A stretch of 64,000 nucleotides of DNA, taken from contig CALYLW010000016.1 in assembly GCA_944989445.1 (NCBI GenBank), positions 565,476 through 629,475 on the forward strand, in the 5' to 3' direction. The number at the start of each line of letters is the position of its first letter. Positions within the stretch are counted from its first letter, which is position 1. The translations under genes were made by a program, and so were the position numbers. Positions 47,479 to 59,900 of this stretch are shown piece after piece. A model generated the notes under the pieces. The model had not been told where the DNA came from. It made no database searches and saw nothing but the letters and a program-made list of their open reading frames with translations. The stretch is from Ampullaceana balthica (Eukaryota > Mollusca > Gastropoda > Lymnaeidae).

Positions 47479-47940
47479 AACGTTGGGCGGGCGCTTATGA
47501 AGTATATGGTATAAAAAAAAATAGAGGTAAAAAATGTTTTTAAAAACCACGTTTTTGTTAGTGGACTAAAAAGAATAAAATAAATAGAGGTAAAGAAAAG
47601 ATTTTTAAAAACCACGTTTTATAAGTGTACTAAAAAAGAAGAAAATAATTTAAAACTAATAAGTTCAAGTACTTTCATATAATATGACTAAAAACGTGGG
47701 GCGGGTGTTTGGTATAAAAATTAAAGATTTATAATTAAGAAGGCAAAAAAAAATCTATAAGTGAGAGAATAAGTTAACCGCATATGTAAAACCTCGTAAG
47801 CGCCCGCCCAACGTTTGTAGTCATATTATATGAAACTACTTGAACTTATTAGTTTTAAATTATTTTCTTCTTTTTAGTACACTTATAAAACCGTGGTTTT
47901 TTAAAATATTTTTTTACCTCTATTTATTAAGTCTTTTATT
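47479..47940. repeat. foldback element with about 125-bp inverted arms
   Basis: The left arm (about 47579-47705) and right arm (about 47802-47929) are inverted copies sharing GAAAATAATTTAAAACTAAT, AAGTTCAAGTA, CATATAATATGACTA and AACGT-GGGCGGG. About 95 bp separates them. A partial extra arm copy (AAATAGAGGTAAAAAATG, CCACGTTTTTGTTAGTGGAC) extends left to about 47479. Transcription through it would give a long double-stranded hairpin. No coding frame. Confidence 0.85.
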
Positions 47941-48974
47941 TGTGTTGTAATTTTTTTTTGCTCTTTTATTATGCTCTTTTTTTTATACACAAACTTGCTA
48001 CGTTGTAACCAGCTGAGATAATAATACTCAGCTTGACTGCGTGATGGAAAAGCCTCTATTGAGGAAAACGCCGTCATGGGGAGCGTTTATTGTAATTAAT
48101 TAATACGGACGCCAAATGTATTTATTTATTCCTGCGTCTCGCCTAGTGCACTCAGCTCTTGTTACGGTTATAATTTTTCGATAGATTTAAGGGGATGTAA
48201 TTCAATTTGACGTGTGGTTCAACCACCCCTCCACCACCCCCCAGTAGCTTCCAGTTCCTATATCAGGGGTTCTTAAAAAGTTTCGTTCCATATTGAACAT
48301 TAAAATCATATAAACCCAAAGTGCCCGATCCACTGAATGTTGAGAACCATTTTTTGGATTTTCCAAATGGATGCCTTCTTTAGATTAATCACTTCGTCTG
48401 GGGTTCTCAAAAAGTCTACATAACATACATTAATATGGTGCGGAGACGAAGTAAAACCATCGTCACTTACTACAATCTATTTCAGTTGTTTTAACTGGTG
48501 CCAATTTTAGCTTTCTTTTTTAATATACTCTTTCTTTCAGTCTTGACACAAACGTCCTCAGAGTCTTCTCAGCGTATCTTGCTGGGCGGTCGGCAGTATC
48601 TAGGTCTGGCATAAGTTTCGTGTGTCCAGGGGAATTAAAAAGAATGCTGAATTATTGGTAGCATTTTCCAATAGTAGGTGCCTTAAGCAAATATGGCTCT
48701 GGGTGATTCAGTCCTTAGCCTATCCCCCATCCCCCCCTGCAAGATTCTTCCTGATGATAATTGTGTCAGATGTGCCTATGTTTGGTTGGTACACATTTAC
48801 AACATGTCCGGTTGATTAATGTTTATACCTAGCTGTATATCTAAGGGGAGAAATGTAGACCTATAGTTACATATCTACATGTGCCTATGTGATTGGGATG
48901 TAAACGTTCTGCCACAGTCGTTTGAAGTTTGTCCCCACCGCTTCAAGAAAGGTTTACTCCAGTGGGGTTACCCA

Positions 48975-49072
48975 TGTGCAAGTCTGTGCTATGATCCATG
49001 TGGAAGTGTGTGCTATGATCCATGTGCAAGTCTGTGCTATGATCCATGTGCAAGTCTTTGCTATGATCCAAC
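48975..49072. repeat. 24-bp tandem repeat, 4 units
   Basis: Four near-identical units of TGCTATGATCCATGTGCAAG followed by TCTG. Open in plus frames because of the unit length; not a gene. Confidence 0.9.
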
Positions 49073-49461
49073 CTGAATTTGTAAAAGTTAATTTTCTTTC
49101 TTTCGCGACAACAAAGATTTCGTTATGCTAACCCTTTTTTTCAAATCGTTACAAAAACGTGTTTCAAATATGTGTTTCATCTTGCTGCTTATCACCAAGG
49201 AAAACTTTTTTTATACTCTGGCCGGACCCATTAGTTCCTAGTTACTTGTGGCACTGCGTCTCGCACCAGACATACTTGAGAACCTTTGGAGTAGGGGACG
49301 GGCTGTGTCTTAAGGTCGGCTGGCTCTCCAGGTCTAATCTCGAGATTTTGACACATCGGTCGATACATAGAGTTAAATCATCTTCAACCACTGTATGCCA
49401 TGCTTGTCTTGCGTGTCCCTAACTCGTTCCTGTGTTGAAAGAAAACGACGTTTTTACACTA

Positions 49462-49474
49462 ATGGAGGTGGCTG
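49462..49474 (+). CDS. very short candidate first exon (MEVA)
   Basis: ATG GAG GTG GCT G is followed directly by GTGAGTAA, a strong donor, in phase 1, the same phase as the candidate exons at 35064 and 46594. Only four codons, so chance is a serious alternative. Confidence 0.15.
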
Positions 49475-50069
49475 GTGAGTAATCCGTTGTGTTTCTTGAA
49501 GTTTAAAATGTTTGTTTCATGCTCGTGTGAAATCGTGGCCCAATGTAGGTGTGGTTACCATGGTAACGCCATCGCTTATCAGGTTACACTGTGTGTCACT
49601 TTCAATCATTGATTTTTCTGAAGAGGTTTTGGGGGAGTATTTTGTGGCATAAAAGAAATATAGTAATCATGTTTCAATGGATGCATTGATTGATCTCTAT
49701 GTATACATGTAGATGCACTCAATCTCTTACACCGAATTAAATTGACCTATTACCTTAATTAGAGTATTCACAAGAAGTTGAAATCAGTTAAAGAAACTGA
49801 AGTAAAAAAAAATAAAACAAACAAGCACAATGTGAATAAAACTAAAACTATCGTCTCTTTGCTTGTTGCTTTCTTTGGATGCATCGCAGAAAAGAATTTC
49901 AATATAAATATATAGCTACTGTTCTTTCGTTGAATAAGGCCTCTTGCATTTAAATTCGCCGTTTTGTTATGACTGTTCTACACCTCTCCTTGTGCAATAT
50001 TTAACTGGTTTTAAATTCGTTCAAAAAAGAATATTTTAAAAATGCGTTGGACTTTTTAAGAATTAAGTG

Positions 50070-50441
50070 AGTACTAATCTTCTCACCATCTTCGACTTTG
50101 CAATCCACAGTTAGCTTAAAAACAAAATTTTTGCTCAACTTTCCAGTTATATGTTTAAATTTAACTGGGCTGAGGCTGTCAGCCATTTTTTAGTTGACAT
50201 CTGCCGGTCAACATACATTAATAAAATAAATTATAATATTACGCGGGAGAAGTTTGTACGTAAACAAATATATAAATTATTATTAATTATTAATAATTAA
50301 TTATTTATTGATAAAAAAATTGTAAAATATTATCAATATTTTCTTTAATTTAAATCGAAATTTTATGGATTAAAATAATTTTAATCGATACAAAATTGTA
50401 ACGATTAATCGAGAAATTAATCATTAATTTCCGCAGTCCTA
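50070..50441. mobile_element. 5'-truncated copy of the TAGGGCTG hAT-type element
   Basis: Collinear with the right part of the element at 16271-16905: shared AAAAACAAAATTTTT, AGTTATATGTTTAAATT, CAGCCATTTTTTA, TTACGCGGGAGAAGTTTGTA and the terminal CCGCAGTCCTA (one change from CCGCAGCCCTA). The left terminus is missing. Confidence 0.85.
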
Positions 50442-51087
50442 ATTTTTTTCCTTTTAGTGCATTGAAAAAAAAAGAAATAAAGAAAAATTGAACAGATTTT
50501 ATCAATAATTAAATAAACAAAATAAATCGTGTATCTCTATACACTACACAATAATTTGTAGTGCCAAGATCGATTTTTGTTTTTACAAGAGTATTTTTTA
50601 TTTAATTACTTAAATGTTATTTAATTTTTTTTTATGCTTTCAGTTAATTATTTTTATTGTTGTTCCAAAATGTTATAATTTTGATAAAACGTATTTTTGT
50701 ATGCTTGATTCTGTTAGCAACTAATTCATTTTGTTCTCATTTATACGTGAATATATTTTCTATTCAATCAACCGCAGTAGTGATAATTTAGCTTTTAAAT
50801 GGCTAACTTTTTTTCTCTCTTTTTTTATGTGCTGTATTTTTTTCAAAATGATTTGCTCTATTTTAAAACTTCTCTAAAACGACAATTTGGTACATAGCCT
50901 GTGCACAATTTTTTCAATTATTTTAGGTTTACCCGCTTTGCCAGATTTATTCTGAATAACTTGGTGCGTTACATGAAATATGAAATCGTTTGAGAAATAT
51001 TAGACACGCCTGTAGCCTATTTTTAATGCATTAAGACCTCAACATTATTAAACAGTGTACAAGACATTACGACATCGACTTCCATGC
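50442..51087. other. AT-rich intergenic, nothing recognised
   Basis: No gene or delimited repeat. Confidence 0.5.
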
Positions 51088-51565
51088 TGCCTCCGACCCA
51101 TTGCACCAATGACCAATTGCACCAATGACCCATTGCACCACCGACCCATTGCACCACCGACCCATTACTCCACTGACTCATAGCGCCACCGACCCATTGA
51201 ACCAATGACCCATTGCACCACCGACCCATTGCACCACCGACCCATTGCACCACCGACCCATTGCACCACTGACTCATAGCGCCACCGACCCATTGCACCA
51301 CCGACCCATTGCACCACCGACCCATTGCACCACTGACTCATAGCGCCACCGACTCATAGCGCCACCGACTCATTGCTCCACCGACTCATTGCACCACCGA
51401 CTCATTGCACCACCGACCCATTGCACCACTGACTCATAGCGCCACCGACTCATAACGCCACCGACTCATAGCGCCACCGACTCATTGCTCCACCGACTCA
51501 TTGCTCCACATACTCATTGCTCCATCGACTCATTGCTCCACCGATATATGACGCCACCAACTCAT
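51088..51565. repeat. 16-bp minisatellite, about 30 units
   Basis: Unit CCATTGCACCACCGAC with interspersed variants CATAGCGCCACCGACT and CATTGCTCCACCGACT. Variants are partly segregated: CCCATTGCACC units towards the left, TCATAGCGCC and TCATTGCTCC units towards the right. The first two units (CCATTGCACCAATGAC) are the most diverged. Confidence 0.92.
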
Positions 51566-54500
51566 TCCCTAACTACTAGATACAAACCCATGTTTTATGG
51601 CCGACATAATAATTCTCGTCCCCCCTTCCCTCCTCTGTTTTTTTTTCTTTCCCGTCCTCTTCATATTTCTGTCCTCTAACAGCCCCTAGTGACGTCCAAA
51701 CTGACACTGTGTTTATTACCGGCTACTTTGGCAGATTACTCCCCCCCCCCTTTACCACGCACCGCTCACTTCTACTGCGTCGTCCCTTGAAATGACATTG
51801 AGCCAATTCTATGGGAGACTTCTTCTAGTCCCTTCCTTTAGACCGCCATGCGATCTATGAAACACACTGTTTTGTAATATAGTGCATGCAGACATGCACT
51901 GGAATTTATGAATGAACCTCTTGAATTAGATCAAACATTTCAACTTTAGAAAGACGCCAGCTAAAATATAGGCTTCAAATGAGAAGTTAATTACACTCGG
52001 TGTGATTCGTCATTCCACTGCTTACAGGGGAAAACACGTGATGCAGTCATGGAATTGATCTACATTTTAACCTGTTTAATCTCTGTCTTTTACTGCTCGG
52101 TTTATTGAACTAAACGTGGCTATAAATAGCTGAATGAAACAATTTCATTTGTCAACATTTTCCCGATATATTATGTGCACAAATTATTACTTTATTTAAC
52201 ATTCTCAAACTGGATCCACCTCTTCACCATTGGTGTGTCATCCTCTCATTTTATAGTAAAGAATAGTTGTGTATGTTTAGAAACGTTAAACCACATAGTT
52301 ATTTGTTTATACACATTGGCGTGTTAGCTAAGCAATCTTCTAACACAATTAAAAACTGAAAGTAACTTTTGATGTTTTCTCTAAATCTTACTGCACATTC
52401 AATTTCTCATATAAATTATAAATCGAAATGCAATTGATTTAGCTATAATTTATAACTAGCTATAATTATTATTATTATTAGTAGTATTATTATTAATTGA
52501 CAACAAGTATTTAAATAAATGGTTTTAAAAATGTTTAAAAATTCATTGCTTATCAAAATTTATATGTAATTTTTCTTTCCCTTGAAAATTATTTATTTAA
52601 AAATGTCTTTTTAACTTATATTATTTACTTAATGTTGACAATTAGGGCGTCCCGTTACGTCAAATGATGTCCTCTCCTCGTTTCTCTTGTAGCATCCTCC
52701 TAAAGCCCCCCCCCCACCCTTTTTACACACAAACACACATCTATGTAACCTCCACCCTATCATATATTATGAATCACGTGCATAGTCCGTGTCCATGCAT
52801 CCTGAGGGGGATATTGCCGCCTCTGCTCATTAGTTGATAGTAAGCACGTGCAGGGACAACACCAAAGGGCACCATCCACTGCCAGAGGTTCTCAAAACAT
52901 GTGTCTTTACACCTCTGATCGGTGGACATCTCTGCAACTACCGAGTGTCCTCTACAGTGTTAAATAAATGAATTATGAACTATATCGCCCGGTGTTGCTG
53001 TTAAGTATTTATGTGTTTTTTTTATATCGTTGTTACTGATATGGGCTACCCCCCCTTCCCCCAAATAGTTTCTAATGACTAAGCTAGGGATGGGCTGAAA
53101 TAGCAAACCAATTCTATAAAATTAAAAGACATTACATTGCACACGTAAATATGTTATATATAATAGTTTGATTAAATGTGAGAGAATATTGCCAATGTGT
53201 TATATGGCATGCTTGAGGTTCCATCAGTTGGTTTTTATTTATATGATCTTTTGGGGTTGACATTATTATGTGTGTGCTTCGTTCATAAACGCGAAGATTT
53301 CTAGAATGTTCTAATTATTCCTAATAGTTCAAGAATCTTCTTTATTTGTTGCGTTCTATGGAAATGCTCTGTTGTTAAAAGCTCTTATTATTGTGAAATG
53401 TTTTGATGTCTCTTGCAACTTGTTTATTTCTTAATTATAAAAAAACCTGAATGTTTACATATTAGTATTTTTAAGTTTGACGAATAAAATAAGTTTAAAC
53501 TTCAACCCGTGGTTTTAGTTTGATTTTCAGTTTATTCACGTGAACCGTACCCCTAATCCGTAGTATATATGAGTTACATACAAAGAGTGAGAGAGAGAGA
53601 GAGTGAGAGAGAGCAAAACATAATGCCTCTTCACAATGGTGAATCGTGTATTGAATCGTTTTCATTACTTGTGTTCTTGGACCACTACTAAACATTAAAT
53701 TTACTCTACATTAACCTGAATAAACATAAGAAACGCTGCTGAGATCGTCAGTGCAAGTTTTAAATCATACACCCACCACTTCAAACGTTAGAACCGCCCT
53801 TTAAAACAACACCACCACCAAGTCAGACAGCCTGGTATCGTCCACACCCTTTCACTGAAGCAGCCAAGTTTCTGGGCGCTAGTCAGCAGCCCAACTAGTC
53901 TGTACTTTAGGTGCCCCGGGGAGGACTCTCACGTAATGGAAATTAATAAAAAGTATTTTATCGGTACCACTGTTTTGTGAAACGGTATATTGTGTGACGT
54001 AATTTTCGCTGAAGCACGCTTTGATTTCCCACCGTGCACTTTTACCCAGGCTAGTGGAGTCATGAAGTCGTGGTATTATTTCGAGCGCATTAATTGAGCC
54101 CTACCCCCTCCAACCCCGCACACGCTCTACATTTGGATTTTGTGGACACGTCAGGACAAGAAGGGTCTCAGATCTTGAGTTTAATAAAAAAAACTGTCAG
54201 GGAAAATAGTCTTTTTCTTACATGAGATTTGGGGACAATACCTTCTTATAAGTATCAGAAACTAAGATAAAGTCCCTTTCCTGGCGTAATAAACTGTGAT
54301 CACTCCTTCATGTAGGCGTCAAACACCCTCTTCTTAACACCAAATATTTGATTAAGACACTTATGCTTGCTTCATAATTGAGGCACCTAATTCTGATGGG
54401 AGGTACTACGATTGTTTCTTCTACCTGGCGTCAAATTCAGATATAGTACCCGGATTATAAGGTCAGATGTTACATATAGCAACATTGTTTCCCATCATAA

Positions 54501-55010
54501 TTTTTCCCTTGAATTATACATTATTTTTAAATCATCTTTCTGGAGTCGGATTATGGGATAGTTGTTTTAAGTGGACAGCAGACTTTCCTGTCGTCCATGG
54601 GTGTGGACAGCTCTCTTCAAAGTTATGTCTTGGGGTTAAAACCTTCTGAAAACGTCATGTAGTTAGTAGTTTGGTTTAAATGTATTCTTTTTATGACTTA
54701 AAACCTTATCATGCTTAGGTTTTCTCTCTTTTTATGTTATAACATCAGTGCTTTGTTAGCCACACATAATTTTCTTAAAAAGTGATTTCCCTGTTAGCAT
54801 TTTTTTTCACTTAGGGGCTAGATCAACTTTTTGGAAGTTGGCCAATTACGAAGTGGGCTGATAAACGCTTGCATGACTGTTTGGTCAGCTTTATTGAAGT
54901 GTCGTTACCAGGGCACTGTTCTGACCGGCTTAATTAGCTTATTGCTTTTCTGTGTTGATGACAGGCATAAAGCTTGTGTCAGCGAAATAATCGAGGGTCG
55001 TTGGTATGTT
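51566..55010. other. intergenic, no supported gene; GA microsatellite at 53586-53613
   Basis: A short GA repeat lies at 53586-53613 and an ATT-type repeat at 52462-52494. C-runs occur at 51740-51751 and 52708-52715. No gene or delimited element was found. Confidence 0.45.
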
Positions 55011-55118
55011 GTAGGGATATGGAAGGGAGGAATAGGGATGGTAGGGATAGGGAAGGTGGGGATAGGGAAGGTAAGGATAGGGAAGGTAGAAAGAGTGAAG
55101 GTAGGGATAGGGAAGGTA
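55011..55118. repeat. G-rich 10-15-bp repeat (GGTAGGGATAGGGAA)
   Basis: Imperfect tandem array of GGTAGGGATAGGGAA on the plus strand with many GGG/GG runs at short spacing, so G-quadruplex formation is plausible. Frames through it on both strands are repeat artefacts. Confidence 0.8.
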
Positions 55119-56567
55119 TTGCTGGGATCGCACTTAACCTGTTTTCTGTGTGGCATTCACATGTGAACGTGTATGGGTTTACATGTGGTCTTCTGTCTTT
55201 GTTACACTTGAATGTGAGCATCTATAGCTTTCATTAGGTCTTCTGTGGATGCGAAATGAAATTACGGTGCTAAAGGGCTTTAGGGATTGTCATGTTTATA
55301 TTTCGTCTCCTATCTTTTCAACATTTTAGTGAGTGTCAAATGATTAAATTATGATTATGTTTTCTGATTATGTAATTATATATTCCAGCTGTTTACTTTG
55401 CTTTCATTTGTGCTTGTAGAAGCCCATTGACAGGAAATTATGGCCTTTAACTCCTCAATATCATTTCTCTGCTAATAATTTTATTTTTTCCTTACCATTT
55501 TTAATAACACTCTTAAACATTTTATCCTGTAGCAATGTTAGCTCAGCTTATCAAGATACTGCTGCCTACCAATAAATTGTTTTCATATCATTAATTTATA
55601 GTTGGTAACCAAAGTCTTCTGGTTAATATTGATTTTTTTTTAATTTAAATTCTAAGTTTCTGAGCAGGTTTCACGGAAACATGCACTGCTTTAGAAAGCT
55701 CCGAAATGAAAGATAAACTTACCAAAGAGTTGTGCTAAATATTAACTGCAAAGGTCGAGGTTTCTTTTTAATAAGTTTTTATGTGACTTTGTAAGCGTTT
55801 TAAAAAAAAATAAAAAAATTTTAAAGGTAATATTAGAACGTCGGCAATGAATTGGATTGGAAAAGTTATCAGAAGAATAGTTTTGTAACATTCATTAACA
55901 AAGATAATTCATTAATCTCTGGTGGAAGTTGTTCAAATCACTCTCCTTCCGTATAACGAATTCCCGAAAGAAACATCCATCTCGATAATAAATACCTACT
56001 TTAGGGGCCGCTGCCACATCAATTTCTATAGAACGATAGATCTCTGAAATGTTATTGTGGTTTTTTGTTCCTGACTGGCTGAGTATACCTGCCAATCATG
56101 GAATACGTACGCGACCCCACTATACAATAATTTAGGTTATCAGACTAAAGGAGTTTATCATTCCTCCGCTGGGCCACTAGGTCCCACCGCGTCACTGCAT
56201 CACGCGGCTTAAAGAGCGCTCGCCCCTGTTACTTAAGTAAAGTGGCTAATACATCAGGTGTCAGTGTAACCTACTCCAACTCAGTGCTGCTAAGTCAAGC
56301 CGTCACCATCAAGCCCAGCAGTCAGTCCGAGTGAAGAAAAATAAAGGGCACCACCAAACCTTCAGATCCCTGCGGTATAAATATTTATTAATACAATGTC
56401 TGTCAACTAATACGAGGCAGCATTAATTATTACATGTCGCTTAAGGTTAAGGCATAATGTAACTGTTCTGCTATTTATTTATGAGACTGTATCGAAAAGA
56501 TGCAACCAACTAATTAACATTTCTACTGGGAAATGCTTCCCCGTTAGAACTTCGCTGCCCTCCACTT
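55119..56567. other. intergenic, nothing recognised
   Basis: No supported gene. Short GC-richer stretch at 56160-56230. Confidence 0.45.
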
Positions 56568-56845
56568 CAAGGTTGTGGAGCGTCATTCGCGCTCTACTGG
56601 CTGGCGTATCAAGAGTCGTGGGATCGAATCTCCGTGAATAGAGGGTGTCCATGAGTCCACCCAGTTCCGATGCGTACCTGACATTAGTTTAGGAAACAAA
56701 GGTGGTTGGGCATTGTGCAAACAATCCTTCTTACCAGTGGCCTGTGAATATTGCGTCACTTGTCAACAGGCCAGAATATTCTCTGCATTCTTATTAGAAG
56801 GTAGGACGCAAGAATCGTCTGCACCGAAGAAGCGTCTGTAATTTA
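56568..56845 (+). mobile_element. tRNA-derived SINE (type B)
   Basis: The head has a degenerate A box (TGTGGAGCGTC), then GTATCAAGAGTCGTGGGATC and a B box (GGGATCGAATCTCC). The body follows with CCATGAGTCCACCCAGTTCC, GTACCTGACATTAGTTTAGG, AAACAAAGGTGGTTGGGCAT and CACTTGTCAACAGGCCAGAA, matching my recollection of a tRNA SINE body common in molluscs. Different family from types A and C in this window. Confidence 0.7.
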
Positions 56846-56999
56846 AGAGAAGAAAAAAAATCCAAAATAATATGCATAATCTTGACATAAACACAAATCA
56901 TGGTCCAATAGTTAAGTCTTTTATTCTAACATTGGTTTTAATCTACTTTCTTCGGTCGCATTTTCGGGTGAACAGTTTCTAGTTTTCATAACTGTAGAT

Positions 57000-59900
57000 C
57001 AGTGGTTCCCAAACTTTTTTCACCCGTGGACCCCTTTTATTGTCAAAACTTGTTCACGGACCCCCAAGTGAAAACGCTACATAAATGTAAAGTATACAAA
57101 TTTACTAATTAAATTAATAACAACATTTTGTTGAAGAATTATTTATTTAAATTAAACTGTTGTTAATTTTCTTTTTTAAAATTAATGACTTGGATGAACT
57201 TAATGAGATTTTATTAATTATATAAGTGTATAATTAATGTCCGGCTCAATTTTTGTAAGTAGTAAATGCAAATCCCCACGAGCACAAATGTATATAGCCG
57301 GTTTCTTTTGTTTGTGATGAGGTTCATAACAGCACTGATTCCTTGTTCTACCAAATAAGAAGACGGGAAAGCAGTCAACAACTTTTGTACAATAACCCAG
57401 AATGCAGAACATAAAATTGGGATCTCTTTTTGTAACAAGAATGTGTGGTATCCTTGTTCAAACATTTGTTTAATTCCTCATTTGTGGATAATTCAATAAA
57501 CTGCTCCTGTATTAGTATGGATTCATCTATGTCTGGGATCTGAGATTGTCCCCCGAGCAAAAGGGTTCAACACCCAGTCGGGAATATCCAAGTGAAGAAT
57601 GTCTTCAAATCTTTGGTTCAGGTCTGCATGAAGAGCCGTTAAGTGTTGACAGTAGGTAAACAAGTCTTCATCTCTATTTTGCAATTTCGAGAGATTTTGA
57701 ATCTGAGAACATTATCCTCTCCTAAAGTTTTTTTATACAGAAAAGTTTTGCAACAAATGCAGATATTACGCTTTTAGTTTTGATTACATTTAATTGGTCA
57801 CCTTGTAGTTTCAAATTAGTTTCGTTAAATTTGGCAAACAAATCTGTCATGTAGGCTATGTTATTTTTTGAGTTAATTAAATTTGTCTCAAATCGTTGTC
57901 TTTACCTTCCAGGAATTCCAGCACTAAATAAAAGAGAGCATAAAATCGATTTAAACAAGTACTTTTAGATAACCTTCGTACTTCCATGAGAAGTAGTAAA
58001 CAATTATAGTCTTCATCATTTTCCAAACAAAGTTTAGCAAATAATATCTCACTGAAGGCATTCCTTTTGATTTTATTAATTGCTCTAATGACATAATCTA
58101 GTGATCCATGCAAACGTTCACTAAGATTTTTGCAACAACATGATGCCGATGAATGACACAATGCACTGAGCATACATGTGGTACAGCCTGTTTTAGGTAT
58201 GCCAGAAAGCCCCGGTATCTTCCAACCATTGCCGGAGCACCGTCAATAGCAACAGAAATGATATTAGTCAGGAGTATAGCATTTTCATCGAAAAATATTT
58301 TTAATTCAGTAAATAACGTTTCACCTTTTATATCTGTTTCCAAACATTTAGCAAACAACAGTTCTTGGCAAAATTGTTCTTCTTTTACAAATTTTACGTA
58401 CGCTAAAAGTAAAGCCTCGTTTCCTGGTAAAGTGGACTCGTCAAGCTGTAGGGAAAATTTAGATGTTTTTAAGTAATCAAATAAAGAATTTTCTACACTG
58501 AGCCATTTCGTTAATCCTTCTTCGGACTGAATTATTGCTCAGTTGATTTCTATTTGTGATGTCGAAAGCTGGTTTGTTCAACACAGTGCTTATCACCTCA
58601 CTTACAGCTGGTAAAATAAGTTCTTCACTAATCTGGTGTGGCTTTCCAGACTTTGCATCAATAAAGAAATATTTTAAGACGCACGCAGTCCATCGTCCTC
58701 TCACTTAGCTGTTGTCCCTATGAGTTGTTGAAGTGATTCCTTTTTCAAATATGTTTCTTGGACTTCTTCAAAAAATCGTTAAATCTTTATCTTTTTCATC
58801 ACTATGGATTTTCATTAAATGTTCCTTAAGCTTGGGAGGTTTCATAGAATCATTCGACAAAGTTTTATTTCACAGAAGACTCATTGGTAAAATAAATATT
58901 ATTTCCTGGTAATGAAATAAAGCCATACTTCAAATATTCAACACTGTACTGTCTACATTTTTTCTTCGGAACACTCATCTGTTAAAAAGGGCACAAAAAT
59001 TGTAATGCATTGTATAAGTGTATTATTTGAAACAGTTACTTAACTATTAATTATTAAATTTGTCAATGGAATGCTGCAGTAAACCCCTTTAGAATTATTT
59101 GACGTGAGATTGAAGGATAGAATTTTATTTTATTTTTTTCAAAAAACGTACGATACGTTTGTGAGTTATATTTATTTTTTTAAAGTTAACCTTAAGGTAT
59201 ATTGAAAATGTGAAACATATTGTTTTCAAAAGATATAAAATGTATTCAAATAGTAAATCTACTTACGATCAAAAGTAAGCTATCTGATAACAACACAAAA
59301 TTCAACTATGTCAAAACTTCCAACTAACAATACTAAGCTGCTTTTAGCCTAAGATTGGGAAAATTTGTTTATGCACTTCGTATCAGCATTACAAAATGAT
59401 AAATTGTCGATTATATTTACGGCTCTTTTAGACATCATATGTAGCAGCATAGTTGCGTTGCTGTATAAAACTATTTTCGGTAGTCTGTCTCACACTGCGC
59501 CATTTTAAACTTTGAAGAAAAAAGGGAGGGCGGAGGGGGGTTAGGTGGAACATTTCTATGCTTCAATATTTTAGGTTTCTAAAGCAATTTTTTAATGTTA
59601 ATTACGTTTTAAAAAAATTATCATAATATATTAGAAAATATTTTTAAATATTATTTTGTTAACTCTCTAAAAAGGTGTGTGGTCGAATTTTTAATTAATA
59701 AAGTCTTTTTGCTGACTCGATTCATGTATTTTTAATCGTCCAATCATATCAAATGTGGTATCAATGGAAAGCTATCGGTAATTCATATTAAGATAAATAT
59801 GACTTACCGACAAGTCAAAATTTACCCAACCCTGCTATCATCGTTATTTCCGTTAAAAGATTGTATTTTTATTGCCTACATAGAGGGTCTCCGCCTTTCT

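Noticed and set aside
51023..51325. Minus-strand frame of GSVVQWVGGAM repeats
   Set aside because: Product of the 16-bp minisatellite; no other coding evidence.
54831..55237. Frames rich in Gly/Arg or Pro/Tyr across 54.8-55.2 kb
   Set aside because: Generated by the G-rich 15-bp repeat; both strands are open in several frames.
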